The notes under the pieces were generated by a model. The model saw only the letters and a list, made by a program, of their open reading frames with translations. It was not told where the DNA came from and did no database searches. Position numbers and translations under genes: made by a program. 64,000 nucleotides of DNA from an uncultured Treponema sp. (lineage in GTDB: Bacteria > Spirochaetota > Spirochaetia > Treponematales > Treponemataceae): NCBI GenBank assembly GCA_900316905.1, contig ONET01000001.1, positions 45,121 through 109,120 of the forward strand, in the 5' to 3' direction. Of this stretch, positions 31,825 to 39,670 are shown piece by piece (position 1 is the first letter of the stretch; each line of letters starts with the position of its first letter).

Positions 31825-33507
31825 TTATAATTCCTCTTTGTCTTTATTGTCTTTTTCGCGAATCTCGACGCGGCGGATTTTTCCGCTGATTGTCTTTGGA
31901 AGCTCCTCGACAAACTCGATGATGCGCGGATACTTGTAGCTGGCCGTCTGGCTCTTGACGAATTCCTGCAATTCAATTTCCAGCTGCTTGGTCGGCTCAA
32001 AGCCCTTGTTCAAGACAATCGTGGCCTTTACAAGCTGGCCGCGCTTGGGGTCAAGAACGCCGGTGACCGCGCATTCCAAAACCGCCTGGTGCTGCTGCAA
32101 AACGCTTTCAACCTCAAAGGGGCTGATGCGGTAGCCGGAGCTTTTAATGATGTCATCCGCGCGGCCTACAAACCAAATGTAGCCGTCCTCGTCCATGTAG
32201 GCCGTGTCGCCGGTGTGGTAAACGCCGTTGTCAAAGGCTTCCGCCGTAAGAACCACGTCCTTGTAGTAGCCAGAGAACAAGCCAAGCGGATGCGATTTTT
32301 CCACGTTGATTACGATTTGGCCCGTTTCGTTCACGCCGCAAGTGTCGCCGTTGGGCTTTGCGATGCGGACGTCGTAGCCGGGAGCGGGCTTTCCCATGGA
32401 GCCGGGCTTTGGCTCCATTCCCGGAAAGTTTCCGACGATGACCGTCGCTTCTGTCTGGCCGTAAGCCTCAAACATTTTGATTCCGGTCTGCTCGTAAAAG
32501 CGGTTGTAAACTTCGGCGTTCAAAGCCTCTCCGGCGGTGACGCAATATTTTAGCGAAGACAAATCGTATTTGGATAGGTTTTGGCGGATCAAGTAGCGGT
32601 AGACCGTGGGCGGCGCGCAGAAAGTGGTGATTTTGTAATGCGCGATTTTTTGAAGCATGAGGTCAGGTTTAAAGGAATCCATGTCGTAAACAAATACCGC
32701 GCTTCCGGCAATCCACTGGCCGTAAAGCTTTCCCCAAACAGCCTTGCCCCAGCCGGTTTCAGCCACGCTCAAATGCAAGCCATCCTCAATGACGTTCTGC
32801 CAAAATTTCGCGGTGACGATGTGGCCCAGCGGATAAAGGAAATTGTGGCCGACCATTTTTGGGTAGCCCGACGTTCCGCTTGTAAAATACAAAAGCATTA
32901 CGTCGTCGTTTGTCGTTCCCTCGGAACCGCTGATGCGCTCAAAAATCGGAAGGCAAAATTCAAACTCGCGGTGGAAGTTGACCCAGCCAGGCCTGTCGCC
33001 GCCGACCGTGACCAAATTTTTTACTGTGGGCGACTTGGGCATGGCGGATTCGATTTCCTTCATCAGCTTGTCGTCGTCGACAGAGACAATCATCTTAATC
33101 GAAGCGGCGTTGTTGCGGTATTCCAAATCCTTTTTAAGAAGCATTACAGTGGCCGGAACTGCAATAGCGCCGATCCTGTGCAAGGCCAGCATAAAGTACC
33201 AGAACTCGTAGCGGCGGCGCAAAATCAGCAAAACCGCGTCGCCCTTGCGGATTCCGTGGGCGGTCAAAAAGTTGGCCGTCTTTTTTGACATTTCGGAAAT
33301 TTCTTTGAAGGTGAAAATCTTTTCTTCGCCGCGGTCGTCGCACCAAACAAGCGCCCTTTTATCTGGCTCGTCATTTGCATAGCGGTCCACGATGTCATAG
33401 GCAAAGTTGAAATTTGAAGGAATCTTGATTTTGAAATGTTCCTTTAAATCCTCGTATCCGTTGAATTCTCTCGGCTCTTCCAAATACTCTTTATATAATG
33501 AAGACAT
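31825..33507 (-). CDS. Acyl-CoA synthetase, AMP-forming (medium-chain/acetyl-CoA synthetase type)
   Basis: A 560-residue cytoplasmic ANL-superfamily enzyme that activates a carboxylic acid to its CoA thioester via an acyl-adenylate. ATP-binding P-loop LYFTSGTSGYPKMVGH, then GEALNAEVYNRF, YGQTEATV, the adenine motif HTGDTAYMDEDGYIWFVGRADD and the hinge GYRISPFEVESVL are intact. PKTISGKIRR near the end holds the catalytic lysine. The overall pattern is closest to the MACS/acetyl-CoA synthetase group; the acid is not known. ATG 33507 has GAGG five bases upstream; an in-frame TTG at 33531 lies before that site. It stands alone, divergent from the pseudouridine synthase gene. Confidence 0.92.
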   Translation of the reverse strand: MSSLYKEYLEEPREFNGYEDLKEHFKIKIPSNFNFAYDIVDRYANDEPDKRALVWCDDRGEEKIFTFKEISEMSKKTANFLTAHGIRKGDAVLLILRRRYEFWYFMLALHRIGAIAVPATVMLLKKDLEYRNNAASIKMIVSVDDDKLMKEIESAMPKSPTVKNLVTVGGDRPGWVNFHREFEFCLPIFERISGSEGTTNDDVMLLYFTSGTSGYPKMVGHNFLYPLGHIVTAKFWQNVIEDGLHLSVAETGWGKAVWGKLYGQWIAGSAVFVYDMDSFKPDLMLQKIAHYKITTFCAPPTVYRYLIRQNLSKYDLSSLKYCVTAGEALNAEVYNRFYEQTGIKMFEAYGQTEATVIVGNFPGMEPKPGSMGKPAPGYDVRIAKPNGDTCGVNETGQIVINVEKSHPLGLFSGYYKDVVLTAEAFDNGVYHTGDTAYMDEDGYIWFVGRADDIIKSSGYRISPFEVESVLQQHQAVLECAVTGVLDPKRGQLVKATIVLNKGFEPTKQLEIELQEFVKSQTASYKYPRIIEFVEELPKTISGKIRRVEIREKDNKDKEEL

Positions 33508-33537
33508 ATTTTCCTCTATAAAATTAGACAAAAAAAA

Positions 33538-33566
33538 TTGATTTTAGTTGCAATATATTTTATACT
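33538..33566 (+). promoter_or_regulatory. Leaderless-type promoter of the pseudouridine synthase gene
   Basis: TTGATT (33538-33543), 17-bp spacer, TATACT (33561-33566), 9 nt to the ATG at 33576. An overlapping TATAAT at 33566-33571 is also present. No Shine-Dalgarno sequence. Confidence 0.6.
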
Positions 33567-33575
33567 ATAATCGCT

Positions 33576-34325
33576 ATGAAAGCAACTCCAAATTACAATT
33601 TAATTCACGCTGACGACGACATAATTGTTTTGAACAAAAAAAGCGGCCTTTGCGTGGCCGCCGACCGCTACGACGAAGAAGCCCCTCGGCTGGACCTTTT
33701 GGCGCAGAAAGAGTTTGGCGCGCTTTTTGCAGTCCATAGAATTGACAAGGACACTAGCGGAATTGTTGTCTACGCGCGCAACGCCGAGTCGCACAAAAAT
33801 TTATGCGCGCAATTTGCCGGAAGGAGCGTTCATAAGGTTTACCATTGCCTTGTACGCGGCCGCCCCCTTTGGCAAGACCTTAAGGTGAGCCTTGCGCTAA
33901 TGCCCGACGGAGACGCCCGCCACAGAACGGTTGTCAGCAAGACGCATGGAAAGCCTTCCGTGACAGAATTTCATTTTATTGGAGCATGCGGGCCTTTTTC
34001 TTGGCTGGAAGCGCGGCCGCTTACAGGGCGCACCCACCAAATCCGCGCGCACTTGAGCGCCAACAATTTGTCGATTGTCGGCGACCCCCTTTACAGCGGA
34101 AACCAGCGCGGCGTTTATCTTTCGGAACTAAAAAAGCGCTGGAACGGCGACCCGGAAAGCGAGCGGCCTTTGATAGACCGCCTTGCGCTTCACGCTTGGA
34201 AAATTTCTTTCACGCATCCGGCAAGCGGCCAGCAAGTTGAATTTGTCGCTCCCTATCCCAAGGATTTGGAAGTTACGCGAAAGCAGCTGGCCAAAGTTTT
34301 TGGCGTGGACCCGTTGAATAGTTGA
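33576..34325 (+). CDS. RluA-family RNA pseudouridine synthase
   Basis: A 249-residue enzyme converting uridine to pseudouridine in rRNA or tRNA. The catalytic motif HRIDKDTSGIVV contains the nucleophilic aspartate; DDIIVLNKKSGLCV upstream and LTGRTHQIRAHL downstream are family marks. No S4 domain precedes the catalytic domain, as in RluA- or TruC-type short members. The target uridine cannot be read from the sequence. The ATG at 33576 lacks a Shine-Dalgarno sequence and lies 9 nt after a -10 box. The end overlaps the TTG start of the next gene by four bases, so translational coupling is likely although the products seem unrelated. Confidence 0.92.
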   Translation: MKATPNYNLIHADDDIIVLNKKSGLCVAADRYDEEAPRLDLLAQKEFGALFAVHRIDKDTSGIVVYARNAESHKNLCAQFAGRSVHKVYHCLVRGRPLWQDLKVSLALMPDGDARHRTVVSKTHGKPSVTEFHFIGACGPFSWLEARPLTGRTHQIRAHLSANNLSIVGDPLYSGNQRGVYLSELKKRWNGDPESERPLIDRLALHAWKISFTHPASGQQVEFVAPYPKDLEVTRKQLAKVFGVDPLNS

Positions 34326-35344
34326 AAAAAATATTTTCTCTGACATCGTTTATTGTTTTCTTGTTTTTAGCAGTTCCCGCTTTTTCGCAAGCAAATGCGG
34401 CAGGCAAGTGGAATTTTTCGCTGGAAGGAAAATTTGGCGCCAGGCTTGGCGTTTACGATGAAATTGTTTGGGCGAATAGAACTAGCGACGGCTTGCGCTA
34501 CAAAGAAAGCGAGCTTAATTACGAGCTTGCGCCTGTTTTTTATACAGGCTTTGATTTTTGCGCTTCGACAAAAAGAATTGAATTGAAATTTTTGAGCAAG
34601 TTTTTTGTTCCCCAAAGAAGCGGCACATTGAAAGATTCAGATTGGCAAAATGACGCTTGGTGTTCAAATGGAGACATTTATACAAAAACGGATTATTCCG
34701 AACACAGCCTTTCCTTAAATTCCATTTTTGCCGGAATCGCAGGTTATGACTTTGAGATTCAGGGCGGATATAAGTTCTATCCGACAAATTTTTTCACGCT
34801 GACGCCCCTTCTTTCTTTTTTTGTTCAATGCATGAATTTTCAGGCTGCAGGCGGAATAGGGTGGTACGGCAATTACAACTCTGAACGGAACAGAATCGCG
34901 TCGTATGCCGATGTGACTTCACGAACAGTCTTTGAATTTGGAAGCAGCCCTGTTATAGAATACAAAGTATACAATATGTTCTTGTGGACAGGCGTTCGAG
35001 CTGACTTTAACATTCTTTCAAACTTTTCGCTTTCGCTGGCAAGCGAAGTGTCTTTGCTTTCGATATTGCTGGATTTTGACAGGCACTTGACCAACAAAAG
35101 GGATTTTAAGGAAGTCGCGTTTTCGGGTTTTTTCGCGTTCCGCCAAACTATAAGGACAGAAATAAAGTTGCAAGACAATCTTTCGTTTTGCCAAGCGTGT
35201 TCGTTTTTAATCACGAGGGAAAGCGATGGTACGATGTATCAGAAGAAAAGCGGGGAAGTCGATTATAAAAAAGTTTTAAACGCTGGCGGCGGAAATCAAA
35301 TTGTCTGCCTTGACCTTGAGCTTTCTTTAAGAATTTCTTGGTAG
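34322..35344 (+). CDS. Omptin-like outer-membrane beta-barrel protein
   Basis: A 340-residue exported protein starting at a TTG that overlaps the previous stop. MKKIFSLTSFIVFLFLAVPA then FSQANA forms a cleavable signal peptide. The mature part alternates polar and aromatic residues and ends LDLELSLRISW, with a terminal aromatic as in outer-membrane barrels. Two places match the omptin protease active site: DSDWQND (the first acidic pair) and LDFDRH (the Asp-x-His pair). The following TKTDYSEHSLSLNSIF also resembles the omptin segment after the first pair. Omptins cleave peptides at the cell surface. Overall similarity is weak, so activity is inferred; another barrel protein of unknown role is the alternative. 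Confidence 0.6.
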   Translation: MKKIFSLTSFIVFLFLAVPAFSQANAAGKWNFSLEGKFGARLGVYDEIVWANRTSDGLRYKESELNYELAPVFYTGFDFCASTKRIELKFLSKFFVPQRSGTLKDSDWQNDAWCSNGDIYTKTDYSEHSLSLNSIFAGIAGYDFEIQGGYKFYPTNFFTLTPLLSFFVQCMNFQAAGGIGWYGNYNSERNRIASYADVTSRTVFEFGSSPVIEYKVYNMFLWTGVRADFNILSNFSLSLASEVSLLSILLDFDRHLTNKRDFKEVAFSGFFAFRQTIRTEIKLQDNLSFCQACSFLITRESDGTMYQKKSGEVDYKKVLNAGGGNQIVCLDLELSLRISW

Positions 35345-35379
35345 TTTTACTAGTAAAATTAAGCGCAGTGTGTTATAAT
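35345..35379 (+). promoter_or_regulatory. Palindrome and -10 of the cytidylate-kinase-like gene
   Basis: Perfect palindrome TTTTACTAGTAAAA (35345-35358) lies where a -35 would be, and TATAAT (35374-35379) follows. A 26-nt leader with AGAGG precedes the ATG at 35406. The palindrome may be an operator. Confidence 0.5.
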
Positions 35380-35405
35380 ACAAGCGCGAGTTTATAGAGG
35401 TGAAA

Positions 35406-36035
35406 ATGAAAAAGATAATTACCATAAGCCGTGAACACGGAAGCGGCGGAAGCGCCATCGGAAAAATGGTCGCGGAACAATTGGGCTGGAAGTATTACGA
35501 CAAGCAGCTTATCGATTTGGCCGCTGACGAAAGCGGGCTTTCTCCCAAGTTCATCGAAAAAAGCGAGCAAAGCCTTTCCAGCGGTTGGTTTTACAACATG
35601 ATGCTTGGCTCAAACTATTCCAGCAACTACGCGGCGGCGGCCACACCGAACACGCTGCCATTGGTTGACCAAATCTTTAACGCTCAAAGGACAATTATTC
35701 TAAAGGTTGCCAAAGAGTCGCCTTGCGTAATCGTTGGCCGTTGCGCTGACTACATTCTTCACTCCAGCGAAGACTTCAACGACAACGACATGCTCAATTT
35801 GTTCATTTACGCCAACCCCGACGATAGAATCAAGCGCGCGATTGAGGCTTACGGCATTCCTGAAAAAGACGCAAAAAAGACAATCACCCAAGTGAACAAG
35901 CGCCGCGCCAACCACTACAACACGTTCACGGAATGGACATGGGGAGCCTATGAGCACTATGACATTTTGCTGAACAGTTCTTACGCGGGACTTGAAGGAA
36001 CGGCAAAACTTATCGTTGAGGCCGTCAAAGCTTAA
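35406..36035 (+). CDS. Cytidylate kinase-like family protein
   Basis: A 209-residue P-loop protein of the cytidylate-kinase-like family. The N-terminal KIITISREHGSGGSAIGKMVA is the modified P-loop of this group, and WKYYDKQLIDLAADESGL follows as expected. VIVGRCADYIL and NLFIYANPDDRIKRAI are further family marks, and VNKRRANHYNTFTEWTWG is the typical late segment. It may phosphorylate a nucleotide, but these proteins are distinct from Cmk and their substrate is not settled. ATG 35406 follows AGAGG by five bases; a GTG two codons before is in frame. Its last four bases overlap the converging CNNM gene. Confidence 0.85.
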   Translation: MKKIITISREHGSGGSAIGKMVAEQLGWKYYDKQLIDLAADESGLSPKFIEKSEQSLSSGWFYNMMLGSNYSSNYAAAATPNTLPLVDQIFNAQRTIILKVAKESPCVIVGRCADYILHSSEDFNDNDMLNLFIYANPDDRIKRAIEAYGIPEKDAKKTITQVNKRRANHYNTFTEWTWGAYEHYDILLNSSYAGLEGTAKLIVEAVKA

Positions 36036-37300
36036 AGCTTTATCCTGACCGTTTTTATCCTGCGCTGCGATTGGTCTTCGACCACAAAAAGCGCGCGGGA
36101 TATTCGAACCGCCTCTCCAGAAGAAGGAAGCGCGTCAAACTTTTCCATCAAGAATCCGGCAAGCGTGTCGTAATCTTCGCTTGATAAATTCAAGTTTAAG
36201 ATTGCGTTCAAGTCATTCAAGCGCATGTCGCCCGGAACCAAAAATTCTTTTGGCGAAATGATTTTTATTCTTTCTTCCGCCGGAATTTCTTGATGCTTGT
36301 TTCCCGCGTCGCTCATTCTGCCGAATAAGCCGCGCATCACGTCGTCTAGCGTGACAATTCCCGCAGTGCAGCCTTGCTCGTCAAGCGCGACGGCAAACGA
36401 ACGGTTTTCTTTTTTTAGCGTTTGAATCAATTCTATTACTGAAAATGTTTCAGGAACATAAAGGGGAGCGGTCATGTAGTCTACGATAAAAAACGCTCCA
36501 GGCAATTTTTTTTCAAACAAAACATCCTTGTAATACAAGACGCCGGTGACATTTTCTTTTGAATCTTTGTATACAGGCAAGTGCGAATATCCGGATTGCT
36601 TAAAGGCTTCAATGACACGCTCCCTTGTGTCGCTTTCGTTAAGGTATGTTACAAGAGAACGGTGTTTCATAATGTTGTGCACGGTCAAGTCTGAAATTTC
36701 CAAAATTTTGTTGAGCATGTTTCTTTCGCTTTTTTCCAAGGCGCCGTCGTCCGCGCCCGCTTGAATCAAAGCCTTAAGCTCGCCGTCTTGCACGATGGCG
36801 TTGTCTTCTTTCCATATTTTGCTGACCAAAAAAGCGGTTCCCTTTGACACTTGGGAAAGAGCCCAAACAAGCGGCCAAAACGCTTTCATCAAAAATTCCA
36901 AGGGAACCGCGTTTCGAGCGGCGATTTTGTCAGTGTTGTCTTCAAGGCCGGCTATTGTTTTTGGCATTATTTCGCCAAAGACAGTCACAAAAAAAGTAAT
37001 CGCCGCGGTTGCCATTGCCACGCCCTTGTTGCCGACCAATTCAATCGCCAGCGCGGTGGCGATAGCGGAGGCGAGCGTGTTGATGAAATTTATTCCTACA
37101 AGGACGATTGTCAAAAGGCCGTCCATATCGTTGTGAAGCCTGGCCACTCTTTTTGCGCCGGGCTTTCGGGCGCGCAACATTTTTCGCAAGCGGATGTTTG
37201 TCATTGAAAGGAAGGCTGTTTCGCTTCCTGCAAAAAAAGCGATGAGCCACACCAAAAGCGACAAAAGGCCTACTGTTCCCAATATTTTTGTCCAGTTCAT
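36032..37300 (-). CDS. CNNM/CorC-HlyC family membrane protein (second of pair)
   Basis: A 422-residue membrane protein with a CNNM (DUF21) transmembrane domain in the first 180 residues, a CBS-pair domain (about 200-325) and a CorC_HlyC domain at the end (about 335-420). The pattern FAGSETAFLSMTNIRLRKML and FGEIMPKTIA are hallmarks of the membrane part, and AVALDEQGCTAGIVTLDDVM closes the CBS region. Such proteins are linked to magnesium or other cation export and were called hemolysin TlyC-like. Its start overlaps the stop of the first CNNM gene by four bases. The two differ in detail but are clearly paralogs; a heterodimer is possible. Confidence 0.9.
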   Translation of the reverse strand: MNWTKILGTVGLLSLLVWLIAFFAGSETAFLSMTNIRLRKMLRARKPGAKRVARLHNDMDGLLTIVLVGINFINTLASAIATALAIELVGNKGVAMATAAITFFVTVFGEIMPKTIAGLEDNTDKIAARNAVPLEFLMKAFWPLVWALSQVSKGTAFLVSKIWKEDNAIVQDGELKALIQAGADDGALEKSERNMLNKILEISDLTVHNIMKHRSLVTYLNESDTRERVIEAFKQSGYSHLPVYKDSKENVTGVLYYKDVLFEKKLPGAFFIVDYMTAPLYVPETFSVIELIQTLKKENRSFAVALDEQGCTAGIVTLDDVMRGLFGRMSDAGNKHQEIPAEERIKIISPKEFLVPGDMRLNDLNAILNLNLSSEDYDTLAGFLMEKFDALPSSGEAVRISRALFVVEDQSQRRIKTVRIKL

Positions 37301-38592
37301 TCTTCGGCCTCCGCGCGCTCGGAACGGACGGCTTGGACGCTTTGTATTCTTAATCCGTCCATCGATTGAACGATAAAATTCCAGCCTTCAAAATTTACTT
37401 TGTCGCGCGGCTCGGCGATGCGTCCAAGCCTTTCCATGATCCAGCCGCCGATGCTTTCATTTATTTTGGAAGTTAGATTCGTTCTGAGCGCTTCGTTGAT
37501 GTCCGAAAGGCGCGTGCTTCCTTCGAGCGTAAATTCATCGGCGTCTGTTGGGATGGAAGAAGAATGGTTGGCGGACTTTGAGAATTCTGAAATGCCCGCG
37601 CCAAACATTTCGGCGGCGATGTCTTCCTTTGTCAAAATTCCTTCTGTGCCGGAATATTCGTCAACAACAATCGCCATCGTCTGCCGGTTTTCGCGCAAGA
37701 TTTGTTGGGTGGACGACATGTTTTTTGTTCCAAGAATGAACAGCGGCGGGCGCATCACGCTGCGCAATGAGAATGAGCTTTTGTCGCCGGAATAAAAAAG
37801 AAGGTCCTTTATGTAAACAGTTCCAACAATGTCGTCTATGTCGCGCTGGTAAACTGGAAAGCGCGAAAACAAAGTTCGCCTGCTCATTTCCAAAACCTTG
37901 TCATAGCTGTCGTCGATATGGGCGAATTGAATTTTTTTTCGGGGAATCATTATGTCTTGCGCTTCAAGGTCGGTGAATTTAAAAACGCGGTTCATAAGCG
38001 TCTTTTCGCCAGGAACAATTATTCCGCTTTCGGCGCTGACATCCAAAAATGTCTTTATGTCTTCAACTGTGAATGCTTGCGATTCGCTTTTGATTTTAAT
38101 TCCGCGAAAAAAAAGAAAAAAACGCGACGCCGCCGTAAAAACAAAAACAATCGGGGTCATGGCGAAAACGACAAATTCAACAAAGCCGCCCAGCGCGTAT
38201 GCTATTGGATCCGGGTGGCGCGTGCAAACGGCTTTAGGCGTAATTTCGCCAAAAATCAAAAGCAATAAAGTTGTGATGAATGTTGTGATTGCGATCGCCT
38301 TGCTTCCAAAAACCTTTAACGCGAAAGCGGTCAATATTGCGCTAAGCAACACGTTCACCAAGTCGTTTGAAACAAGCAGCGTGTTTATCATCCGTTCCTT
38401 GTTCTTGAGCAGCTTGGCGACGCGCAAGGCCTTTTTGTCTCCAGAACGGCAGCGAACTCTAAGACGAAGTTTGTTGACGGACAAAAAAGCGCTTTCGCTG
38501 ATTGAAAACAACATCGAAAGCGTTATCAGAGTCGCGGCCGATATTATTAGCGCGGGAATTGAAATGTCGGAGACAGATGGAGGTTCGCTCAT
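37297..38592 (-). CDS. CNNM/CorC-HlyC family membrane protein (first of pair)
   Basis: A 431-residue paralog of the following gene, with the same three-part plan. The membrane part shows SISESAFLSVNKLRLRV and LIFGEITPKAVCTRHPD. The CBS pair includes DIMIPRKKIQFAHIDDSYDK and MAIVVDEYSGTEGILTKEDI. The CorC_HlyC end starts near ADEFTLEGSTRLSDINEAL. Its start overlaps the lipoprotein stop by four bases and its end overlaps the next CNNM start, so lipoprotein, CNNM and CNNM form a coupled unit that probably begins at purL. Expected at the inner membrane, in cation transport. Confidence 0.9.
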   Translation of the reverse strand: MSEPPSVSDISIPALIISAATLITLSMLFSISESAFLSVNKLRLRVRCRSGDKKALRVAKLLKNKERMINTLLVSNDLVNVLLSAILTAFALKVFGSKAIAITTFITTLLLLIFGEITPKAVCTRHPDPIAYALGGFVEFVVFAMTPIVFVFTAASRFFLFFRGIKIKSESQAFTVEDIKTFLDVSAESGIIVPGEKTLMNRVFKFTDLEAQDIMIPRKKIQFAHIDDSYDKVLEMSRRTLFSRFPVYQRDIDDIVGTVYIKDLLFYSGDKSSFSLRSVMRPPLFILGTKNMSSTQQILRENRQTMAIVVDEYSGTEGILTKEDIAAEMFGAGISEFSKSANHSSSIPTDADEFTLEGSTRLSDINEALRTNLTSKINESIGGWIMERLGRIAEPRDKVNFEGWNFIVQSMDGLRIQSVQAVRSERAEAEE

Positions 38593-39662
38593 TCTTGGGC
38601 GTTGTTCTCCGCGTCTGGCTCGGCTTCTTCGGCCGCTTTTTTAGCCGCCGTTTCTTCTTGTCCGGCCAAGATGCGTTCTTGGCGCTCAAGCAAAAATTTG
38701 CAGCGCTCGGCGAGCGGCGATTTTTCGTCCAATTCTATCGCGGACTTTAGGTAGCCGATGATTTTCTTTGAATTTTCAACGCTTTGGCCGTTGTTGCCGG
38801 TGATGTAGGCGGCGGCGAAGTAACTGCGCTGTTTTTCTTCAACAGAAAGAAAGCTGGATTTGAGCGGCTCAAGGTAGGCTTCCACAGCTTTTTCCGGCTC
38901 GCGGCGAAGGTAGCAGTCCATTGCCTTTGTGGAGGCCCGGGCGAGCAAATACTTTCCGACCAAACCGCTGTTGTTCTTTTTGTCAAGCTTTATTACTTGG
39001 TCGCACAAAGCGCGCAATTGATAGCGGTAGTTTGTTGAAGTTTTTTCATACAGCTCGTCGATTTTTTTGACGCGCTCAAGCCCCTTGGCCGATTCAATTT
39101 CTGACAGCAATGTTTCCATCGCGTTTATGTTTTCGCGGTCGCCTTGAATCACTTCAAAAAATTCCTTGGGGTTTTTGACAGGAAGATAAGTTATGTTCAT
39201 AAGCACATAGCCTTCTTTTGTCAAAACATAAACGGCCGGCGTGGTTTCCGCGCCGTAAATGACGGCGGTCCTCATGTCGCGGTCGTTTTGAGCTTCGTTG
39301 AAGCTTTCAGATTTTCTTGAAAAGCGCTCGCGGCTGTAGTCGATTCGGCAGCTTTCAAATTCTTGTCCAAGAATTTCTTTGTAGTCCGCCGCTCCAAGGA
39401 CATCGGTCGCAATCGTTTGGTTAAAGCCGCCGTCTTCAAGCTTGGTAAAAAAGAGCAACAATTTTTTGCCGCTTTTTTTGGCCGCGCTTAGGGCGCTGTC
39501 AAAATCGGAATACACTCCGTTGGCGTCGGGCAAGCTTTTTTTTGAGCAGGAACAAAGCGCGGCCGCGGCCAAAAGCGCAAGCGCGGCGACAAAAAGCGCG
39601 GCGGCTTTGTTGGCCATGCGATTTTTGTCCGCGAGCTTTTCAAAACAATTTTTTTTCATCAT
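38589..39662 (-). CDS. Lipoprotein with thioredoxin-like domain and helical repeats
   Basis: A 357-residue predicted lipoprotein. After a long n-region, the hydrophobic stretch AAALFVAALALLAAAALCSC provides a signal sequence with lipobox cysteine followed by SKKS. Residues about 50-165 resemble a thioredoxin fold: SALSAAKKSGKKLLLFFTKL is like the start of DUF255/Thioredoxin_7-type domains, and TTPAVYVLTKEGYVL holds the cis-proline-like turn. The CxxC active site is absent, so redox chemistry is unlikely. The rest is helical, TPR-like (KYLLARASTKAMDCYLRREPEKAVEAYL). The ATG at 39662 follows AAGGA and lies 8 bp after purL, suggesting one operon. Function is unknown. Confidence 0.72.
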   Translation of the reverse strand: MMKKNCFEKLADKNRMANKAAALFVAALALLAAAALCSCSKKSLPDANGVYSDFDSALSAAKKSGKKLLLFFTKLEDGGFNQTIATDVLGAADYKEILGQEFESCRIDYSRERFSRKSESFNEAQNDRDMRTAVIYGAETTPAVYVLTKEGYVLMNITYLPVKNPKEFFEVIQGDRENINAMETLLSEIESAKGLERVKKIDELYEKTSTNYRYQLRALCDQVIKLDKKNNSGLVGKYLLARASTKAMDCYLRREPEKAVEAYLEPLKSSFLSVEEKQRSYFAAAYITGNNGQSVENSKKIIGYLKSAIELDEKSPLAERCKFLLERQERILAGQEETAAKKAAEEAEPDAENNAQE

Positions 39663-39670
39663 AACATTCC

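Noticed and set aside
38589..39662. Active thioredoxin for the lipoprotein
   Set aside because: The CxxC motif is missing although the fold seems similar.
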